Below are positions 39,801 through 49,590 of a stretch of 64,000 nucleotides of DNA, piece by piece. A model generated the notes under the pieces. That model did not search any database. It saw nothing but the letters and a program-made list of their open reading frames with translations, and was not told the origin of the DNA. The position numbers and the translations under genes were made by a program. Each line of letters starts with the position of its first letter. Position 1 is the stretch's first letter. The stretch covers positions 118,765 through 182,764 of the forward strand of contig JAAEAF010001557.1 in the NCBI GenBank assembly GCA_011037195.1, given 5' to 3'. The stretch comes from Triatoma infestans (taxonomy: Eukaryota; Arthropoda; Insecta; Hemiptera; Reduviidae).

Positions 39801-42800
39801 TATCCGACGGAGGAGAACTTAATAAAATTTAAAAGACTTAGAGCCAGGGAGAGGCTTATAATCAAAGAAGCAAAAAAGTTGACCCTCACCTCCTATGTGT
39901 CAAAGATTTCTACATCTACGACGTTAAGGGAGGTGTGGGATAAGATAAGATCCCTCTCTGGTGGGCGCAAAATCCCGTCGATACCAGCCCTAAAAATTAA
40001 CGATGTCGTCGTCACTGAGCCGAGAGACGTGGCTGAGGCCTTCGCCAGACACTTTTCTCAAGTTTCCAGTACACAAGGTTACTCAGCCGAATTCCTCCGG
40101 CGAAAACGTGACGCGGAGAGACAGCCACTCGACTTTGAAACCGCCATCAATGAAGCTTATAATGAACCGCTGACCATTCAAGAACTAGAAAACGTTTTAA
40201 AGACATGTAAAGATACTTCTCCAGGAGTGGATGGAATCCCATATGCCATGATTAAAAATATGAACACAATTGGAAAGGAAAGCCTTCTTAGTTTGTACAA
40301 CAGCATATGGGAGACCGGTCAATACCCTGATGGTTGGCGGGAAGCAGTGATTGTACCGATCCCCAAAGAAGGGAAAGACCCCAGTGATCCCTCCAGTTAC
40401 AGACCTATTTCGTTGACCACCTGCTTGAGTAAGGTCCTCGAATCTATAATCAATTATAGATTAATATATATACTAGAAACAAGAGGATTTTACAGCCAGC
40501 ATCAAGCGGGATTCCGCAGATATCGTTCCACGTTGGATCAGATGAGCCGTCTCGAGGTCTATGTGCAAAACGCATTTATGCGTAGAGAGCATGTGCTGGC
40601 CGTGTTCTTCGATCTTGAGAAGGCTTACGATACCACGAAGAAATATGCGATTTTGCGGAAGTGTCACGAATGGGGGTTGAGAGGGAAACTGCCGAGCTTC
40701 CTCCGTGGCTTTTTAGAGTCACACAGGTTCCGAGTGCGACTGGGATCGGTCCTTTCGGACCCACATTTTCTTGAGAATGGAATACCTCAAGGGTCGGTAC
40801 TGAGTGTCACATTATTCACGATGGCGGTTAATTGTCTAGCCGAAGTTGTAGGTGACCCTCTCCAAGTATCTTTATATATGTTGATGACCTCGCACTTTAT
40901 TTATCAGGGGCTGATCTCTGCGAGGTCAAAGAAACCTTACAACAGGCAATAGACAGAGTGGCTGATGAGGCTTCTAGGAACGGATTTAAATTCTCTAGGA
41001 CAAAGACGGTGTGCCTACATTTTTGCCGGTTGAGGCATGAGCATAGCCCCCCTATTTTGTTTCTAGATGGCACGCCAATTCAATATAAGGAAAGCATCCG
41101 ATTCCTGGGCCTCATATTCGATACTAAGTTAACCTGCCAGGATCATATAGACTATATATGTAAGAAAGCAAGGAGAACCCTCGATATTTCTTGGCAGCTA
41201 TAAATGGGGTGCGGAGCGGGAGATCTTAAAGCGTAACTTTATCGCACTTACTCGCTCCAAACTGGAATATGGAGCCCCAATATATAGCTCAGCGCGCAAG
41301 TCACGCCTGAAGTTATTAGATAGAATTTACAATGAAGGCATTAGGTTATTCACAGGCGCCTTCCGAACCAGTCCTTTACAGAGTCTCTACGTAGAGTCGG
41401 GGATGCTACCACCTCAGCTTAGAAGAGAACAGCTTACCCTGACCTACACTGCCGGAATATGGGGAAAGCAGTTTCATCCGTTATTTCACACCATATTTGA
41501 GAGCCCACATGAACAAGAATTCCGCCATCAACGTACGCGGACGCGACCTCTCGGGGTCCGAGCTCTAGAAATGTTAGAAGCGGAAGGAATTGAGTTTGGG
41601 CCAGTGGAGGGTTGGGGCTTTGCTCTCTCACCTCCCTGGTTATTACCTTCCGCAAGCGTTCGCATGGACCTGGCAATATACAAAAAAGAAGAAACACCAT
41701 CAGTCGTCTATAGACAAAACTTGTTACAACTATTAAACTTCTATAACGATTTCCGACCAATCATTACAGATGGGTCGAAGATAGGCGACGGCGTGGGTAG
41801 CGCCGTGTACACGGAGGGAGTTACCCTCAGTTGGACACTCCCTCAGTATGCAACCGTGTACACAGCAGAGATGTTTGCAATTTGCCAGGCCATAAAGTTG
41901 ATCAAAGAAAAAAGATATAATAAGTCACTAATATTGGCGGACTCATTAAGCGTATTAATGGCTCTCCGGAATAAATTCTCGGCAGACCCAATGGTCATAA
42001 AGTTATACAATTTGCTGTTTCAACTAAGCGCACATGGTCAAAGGGTGACGTTGCCTGGGTGCCGGGCCACATTGGTGTGTCCGGTAACGAAAAGGCGGAC
42101 GAGGCGGTCAAACGAGCTGCCTCTAGTTATACTGAAGTTGTCACACCTGTGCGTCCCACTGACTTACAAATTTTCATGAAAAATCTTATAAATAAAAAAT
42201 GGCAAAGTCAGTGGGACAGGACAAATGAAAAATTGAAAGAAATTAAGCCATGTGTGCGAAATGCTACAGTCGAGAACTTCCCGCGGCATGAATCAGTTAT
42301 ACTTACGAGGCTAAGGATTGGTCACACACGTGTGACACATGGGCACCTCCTTATTGGTGAAAGAAGACCGAGGTGCCCTCGATGCCGAGAAAGGCTAACG
42401 GTGGCACATGTGTTGGTAGGATGTCAGGCTCTGCATACACAAAGGGAAGGAGCAGGCCTGCCATATGACAAGCGCGCTATTTTACAAGAGGGTTCTCCTT
42501 ACACAAGGAGGCTATTTACTTATTTAAGATCTATAAATGTATATAATAAAATTTAGGTTAGTACTTAGATTAGGTGAATCTGGGTGAAGGAATATCACCC
42601 AATTAGGTTAGTTTATTTATTATAAAGGGGAAAGGAATATCGAGTACTTTCCCCTTGTGTGAATGAATAGTATGAATGAATCATTAGCATGAATGTATTT
42701 ATTTGCAAAAATGTATTTATAAGCGTGAATGTATTTTATTGGTCTGAATGTATTTATTGGCGAGAAAGTATTTATTAGGATGAATGTTTTTCTTTTAGTA

Positions 42801-45800
42801 GTTTGAATGTATTTATTGGCGAGAATGTTAGCATGAATGCTTAGAGTAGGTTTTCTTTTATCAGGGGTTGAAAGAAAATTTATAAAAGTATTTCAACCCC
42901 ATAGCTTTAAGTTAAACTTAATTGATCATTTTAAGATGTGCAGGAACATTAGTTTAAAGTACTGCACATCCAAGTTGTACAGTAACTAGCCTCTTCCACG
43001 ATATTAGTGTGTTACAATTAATTGTTAATTAAAGATAGCAATTTAATTATTTTGTAAATAATACTCTTGATAAACACCTTTATTATATATAGCTTAATGA
43101 ATAAATAGTAATTTTGTTACATTAGAGTCGACCCAGTTATTAATAAAATAAGGGATGGCACAAACAATAATCCCACACTCCCCCTCGTCGACTAGATCGA
43201 TGATATAAGAGGGGATGTGTGGGTAGAACCTCGAATACCTGTGGCTCCACCCTGCCTTGCTGAGCAAGGTGTTGTGTGTGGAAGCCACACAGGTTAACCT
43301 GTGCCATCCCAGCTCGAGTGGCCATAGAACGAGAAAGCTTAAACGAGTGGAGGCGCTAATGACCATGGCAGTCGATGCGCCGGAAAAAAAAAAAGTACTG
43401 GTTAGGATTACCATGAACAAAATTCCGATTTTAAATTAATAAAATCATAACAAAAATTTAGAACTTAAATAATTCATAGTGGTTTTGGGTCCGCAATGTT
43501 AGAAAAAATCTCTGAAATTAATGGAACCTATAATTTCAGAAAAGTCTCATTTCCAGAAATCGTACTACTATGCATTAATTTGTTCACTATGTTATTTTAA
43601 TTAAAGGATATACAAGCCATATACATTTAATAATGATGTTTATAAGTGGCTAAATTACATGAGCTGTATTTAAGAAATTTTAATGGGCAATGAATGAAAG
43701 CCACATGATGTTGAACTAACTCCATTCATTACATAGCTACACGAGATAGCCAAATTTCAATGCTGGCTCAACGCACCAGTTTGTCCGTCCAAAATTTGCA
43801 GCCATTGTGTGGATCTGACTTAAGGATGATAACAGATCACTTTATAAGAAGTTTAAAGTTTTAATCAGTATTTCATTCGACTTTGCTAGCAATATAAACA
43901 AACACATCAACAAAGTTCAGTGTGTAATCGTGGATTTAGTATTCTCTATGAGCGAGCTTGCTGTGTACTACGTAAATTTTTTAAAATATTTTTATCAATT
44001 AGATATTATCTTTTAGGTTTTCATGAAAAATACTTGAGTTTCCAGGTTGAGATCTCAAGGAGGTGGCTTCTTTCAGCTGCTTCTGCTTCATTAGCTTTCA
44101 AGGAGAAACGACACTGAAGAAGCTCATTGCAACATGGGCGAAACGTCGGTTTCTAGCAAACCACTTACGCGGTCTCATCCTGGAAAATCAAGTGTTTTTC
44201 AATTTTATATTCGTTACTTTTATATAATTAAACTGAAAAATTAATAGTGAGGAGTTGAGACATTAAGCTTTTTTCTTATGGTTGGGAGTTAAGAGAACTA
44301 AATTTTTGTAAAAATTCACTCACACAACTTTCTCTAACTGAAGTTAATAAATACAATTATAAAATTGACAAATATTCTTTAAACTTGAATTTTACTCATT
44401 TGTCATGACATAAATATAGAGAAGTGGGGTATATGTACCTATGCAACGCAGGTAGCAGTTGAAGTGATTACACTGTAGTCCAGATTGAAAGTGCCAATAA
44501 CATTGAACAAACCCAATAACGAACGCCATAAAATCAAAATTTTCGGAAAAATGTTTCAAATAAAAGTGATAGGCATTTTATCTGTGCAGTTAGCATTCCA
44601 AGTTTAAAGTAAATCGTTGTAGCCGTCTTCGAGAAAATTCCGAAAATCACGAAAACCCTCTGTGTAAAGTGGCACTTCCGAGTGACCAATTTTCTTCAAA
44701 ATAGGAATTCTAGCAATTGTTTGGAAATTGTCCTTTAAATTAATGGTTTGATATATTTCACTTGGTATTGAAAAAGTACACATTATTTCATACATATATG
44801 AAGCTGTTAAAAAATAAAAATAGAAAACATATCTAAGTTACTAGAACATTGAGAATCATTAGCAGCACAAAATAGTAAGCGACATGTCCTTTAAGCTTAC
44901 TAGATTCAACAGATTAATCAACAGATTAATGTTGCAAATATTAATTTAGATGCTAACTCTGTTAGCTGGCTTATTAAATTAAGAGGGGAAGTGTTGCATT
45001 TAAATAAATATTCATTCAAACAAAATGTAAAATTATGCTCTCTGTGTAACTTGCAAGATAGAATAGAAGACGTTTTTCATTTTGTGGCGGTATGTCCCAT
45101 ACTAAGAGAATTCCGAATCAAGTATTTCAATCAAAGCACCTTAAGTCAAGATGAATTTCTGAGTTACCTCAATGGCAAAAATTGGTTATGTTTAATTAAT
45201 TATTGTAAACTAGCTTGGCTCTACAGGTATGAAATGGTCTCCCAATTTAATTACTGAAGTCTACATATATATGTTTTGTAGTTAGTTGTAACAGTTTTTG
45301 AGGTTTGTTTTTTGTCTCTTTATTTATTGTTTAATATAATATGAAGTTTATTAGTTTAATATTTCTGTTTATTTGCGGCGACCTCCTCAAACGGTCACTT
45401 GGCCAATGAGTATGTCTGTCAGATGGTTTTCTTTTAATAATTGTAAATAATATTTTTTGTAAACAATATTCTCAATAAAGACACTATTATTATTATTATT
45501 ATTAAAATTGAGAATCATTGTTTTGACTTGTAATAAACCTTCTATTTTTCAACTTAGGTTTGCTGGTTTTCTTCACTTTTAAGCACCCAGAAAATCTTAA
45601 CTGCCGATCACTTTTGTTTGAAAGTTGATTTTTGGTAGTCCTGGGGAAGCAAGCAGCAACGTTAAGGTACCCTAAACCTGCCATTTCAGTGCACGTATGG
45701 GTTCTACCACCTGTATAATATTATGTGCAATTGAAGATGGCTTTCCAGTTAATTTAAAATGGGGATTGGATTGGTTGAATCAACCAATGTGTGCTTGATA

Positions 45801-48800
45801 TAAACATCTAGTTGAAGTCATCTCTCTACACAAATTGATTCAAAACCTTACTCTGACAATGGATGAGAATCGGAAATCGGTCAGGAACAACAACAATATG
45901 CATGTTACGACGGACGGATTAAATCATATCATGTTGTTACCGGATGTTATCCAGCATTGCATATCCAACTACATATTCAAATTTAAGAAACGTCGTTAAA
46001 GCCATTTTCAAGAAGATCGCGTAAAACTAAAAAGCCATACATTGAAGACGCACTTCTATTGACGGATTTTGCCCGAAACCTTAGTTCTGGATTTCCTAGT
46101 AATGCCCAAAACGGAATATCAAATTTGTACATGTTTGGATTCACGCACTCTGCAAACAGTCAACTAGTCATTAAACAGTTACCGACGGACTCGTAATTCT
46201 AGCCAGTGTCTAATCAAAAGATGAATTAGCAATATATTTTATTTGAAATTCATTAATAAATGGAAGAGCATACTGTATAATGCAAATATATAGTCTTTCA
46301 CAAGGTAAGGATGAATTCAAACCTTTTATCTTTTCTTACTACTGTAAGAGGAAGTATGGCGATCGTGTCAAATTTTCGTAACAGAGTTTTCTTCGGAAAT
46401 ACATTTGTTAATTAAGTTGTATGCATGAAAAAAATGTTTTTACTTAATGGTCTGTTTTTCTCCCTCTTTTCCTGTGTGTATTGTGGGAGTGATTTGTGCG
46501 TGTGAATGAACAAAATATCTCAAAAACGAAAAATCGCAGATAGCTGGAACTTGATATTTTATTCAGGTACCAAGATCGGCATAATATCTATCTAAAAATA
46601 TATAGAGTCTATCAATTTTGTTTAAAAATTTTTTTCTGGGAAAATTTATTTTTGCATTGTTTTGGAGGAGCGGTGTGATGAGGCTTCTCTCTAAAGTGCT
46701 ATTTCGAAATATCGTATACTTCTACTAACCACTATATTATTCAGAAAACAAAAATTATGATTAAAAAGTTCCAAATTTGAAGAAAATCATTTAACTAGAA
46801 GTGCGACTTTTACAGAAAAATACTTCCTCTTACTAGGAATAAGAGAAAGTAAAACTACGAGTTCTCGGATCAGTTAAGACATGTTTTCTTCTATAACGCT
46901 TATCAATATGCAGTTCCACTACCTGGTGTAGGTTAAGAAAACTAAATATTTTAATAAAAATTTGTTGTGAGAACTGTGAGAATGCAGTATGAGTATGCAT
47001 GTGTTCCACACCAGATTTTTACTACTTCTTGCTGCGAATAATTATTGCATTCTTATCTCCTAATTAATTTTTCACCACAAATACACGTTTGAGATCCTCT
47101 GAACAGAAAAAGTCTGGCGTGAACACTCACACGACTTTCTCTTACTCCAATTAATGCAATTTAATTAACAAATTTTCTTTAAGTTGCAAGATTTACAATG
47201 TTTAGTTTGGGCGGGACATAGAAAAAGTGGTAGAAGTAATACATTAATACCTGTGAGGACTTATGAGAAAGTCCTTTGTCAAAACTAAAAAGCTTGTGCA
47301 GTGTAAACTGAAACATAAGTGACAGATCCCCAAAACCCCTCTGAACTCAATTTTTCGGAAAAAAGTTTCAAATAAAAGTGATACGTTTTTATCTGTCCAG
47401 TGGATTTAAGAAAATAGTTTAAAGTATTAAACAGCAGAAAACAGCGTTATAGCTGTTTCGACAAAATACCAGAAAACTCAAAATTCCTATTCAGTAAAAT
47501 CGCACTTCCCGTTAACCGATTTTCTTCAAATTTGGATGCTTCTCTCAGTAGCGCGCTGGACTCTCATGCAGAAGTCCTGTGTACTTCGAGTCCAACAGAC
47601 TGCTTTAATTTTTTCTTCCTAGAAGCATGTACATGTGTTGTCTGTCTGTAACAGTGCATGTATGCCGGTCATACACTGAGAATGCTCGGGGGGGGGGGGG
47701 CAGAATTAACCTTTAGGTCGCAATTCATAATCCTGTAAAAAAATCTTTCTATCTACCTAAACGGAATACCAAGTTTGAGCTTCCTGCGAATTTTCGTTTT
47801 GAGATATTATTCTGATATACATCCAATTCTCTAAACACATATATTTCCGGTGAAAACTCGATTTCGAACATCTGAGACGATCGCAATACTGTTCATCTTG
47901 CTAGGAGTAAGAAAAAGTAAAAAGTGGTTTTTAGAAAAGTGTATGGTGTTTGTGTGTGTACAGGAACAGATAACTCAAAAATGAAAAATTGCATGAAGTT
48001 CGAACTTAGCGAATATATCCTACTTCTTCGTTCTGGGTGACTCATTCACAAGTATACTTATTGTATAGTAATTTATTTTTTTATGTGATTTTAGTAGTTA
48101 AACTTGTCTGTAGAGAGACCTACTCAAAGCTCCTCCATATGGCTTTATACAAAAACAATCGGATTTACATTTAAAAATCTCGTCCAGAAATTAATCCATT
48201 TTCATTTTAAATGTCCTAACAAACCGTACACAATCATAAAGCGAGCAAACAGGCTCTAAGCTCTTCCGCAGATATCCTATTCCCGATAGATCCTGAATTT
48301 CAACTTCGTCAAAACCCCGTTATACGACGAATAAATCATACTACTTCCATCTAACAATCTCTGTAAACGGAATCTGACAGGAAGCCCCATTGCATAGTCC
48401 TGAAATATCTCCTTCAACTACAATATCTGGTAAGTGAACAACTACATGAATGTGTGTAAACAGAACTGATAAATATGCCATTATGCAAAAGTCTAAAACA
48501 TCACACTGTTTAGGAAGACATTCTAAAAATGGATGAACATCTGAACCTGGACACACCACAAAATGAAGCCAGCAGTTCTGGCAGTACTGGAAATCCAAGC
48601 ACCGTAAACCAGACTGATCAAACAGGTGCCTAAGAGGGGAACACGGCACAGTATATCTCACTTCAGACCTACAATCGGTTGGACTACTGACAACCACTAA
48701 AGCTCATCCATAAGGATCAACTCAATAAAGCTAACATATCTGGTAACTAGACAGACCATTGTTCACTGTTATGACGATAGCAGATCGGGAGCAATGTTGA

Positions 48801-49544
48801 GGAAAGAAAGCCTAGCATCAGAGACATTTTCCGTGGTAGCCTGCTTCATTTTGTGGTCATCGACCGGTTTCGGGCGTTCGCCCAACTTCAGGATGGTTTG
48901 TCAGGCAGTGTGATAACATAGACTTGCACAGAGCAAATTCAGTTTAAACACTCCACCAACCACAACAAAGAAAGTCTAATTTAGCTAACTTCCTCATCAC
49001 TACCAGCGTTCCCCATGTAACGTAATACCCGGACTAGAAGGACAGCTTCTTGTAGAACATTCGGAATACCTTCAGCGCAACCTGAATCCAACAAGTTACA
49101 AATCCCTAGTAAATTTAGGTTATGTATCCGCTCAAAAGAAATACACTAACAATAGCATAAATATAGCTTGGAAATAATGCAGAGAGTTGGCTTTCATCGA
49201 AAAGATTGTTTCGAGTTTTAATTTTAAAGAAGCTAAACCTCTCAAAGATGTCTTGGAGTAAGATTCCAGGATTTAAACGAGCAAAAATTTTAAAAGTCGA
49301 ATAATAATTCAACAAATTATAGGAAAACCTGACACTGAAACATCAATTTTAAAATATGTCCTGATGAAGTTATGTTTCGACCAAGAGTTTGCCGAACTTT
49401 TATAAACACTGGATATCCCTAAAACAATATGAAAAACATTCCAAGAGATAGACAAGTAAAAATCATAATAAGTAACGAAAATTATTCGAGAGCTAGCAAA
49501 GTAATCACCAAAACATGAAACTTCTAAGAACTAATAATAATAAT

Positions 49545-49590
<46 letters not shown>

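Larger units (their letters stand above)
36384..43393 (+). mobile_element. LINE C: full-length I-clade-like retrotransposon
   Basis: A 7.0-kb element between perfect 13-bp target-site duplications. Order: 5' UTR of about 650 bp, ORF1 with three CCHC knuckles, ORF2 with AP-endonuclease, reverse transcriptase and RNase H, then a 0.8-kb 3' UTR rich in repeats of the GAATGTATTTATT type. It ends in a GGCGC...GCGCC tail and about ten A residues. An RNase H domain plus a C-terminal [13 protein letters not shown] motif followed by a Cys/His cluster is the pattern of the I superfamily. It lies in FBXO11 intron 1, antisense to the gene. At least six frame breaks are present in this copy despite the clean ends. 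Confidence 0.92.

Noticed and set aside
47688..47700. Run of 13 G residues
   Set aside because: A single homopolymer at the end of a decayed SINE; length may be a sequencing artefact and it does not form a multi-tract G-quadruplex.
48341..48697. 118-codon minus-strand frame in FBXO11 intron 1
   Set aside because: Cys-rich but matches no family I know, and has no start or splice context that ties it to FBXO11.
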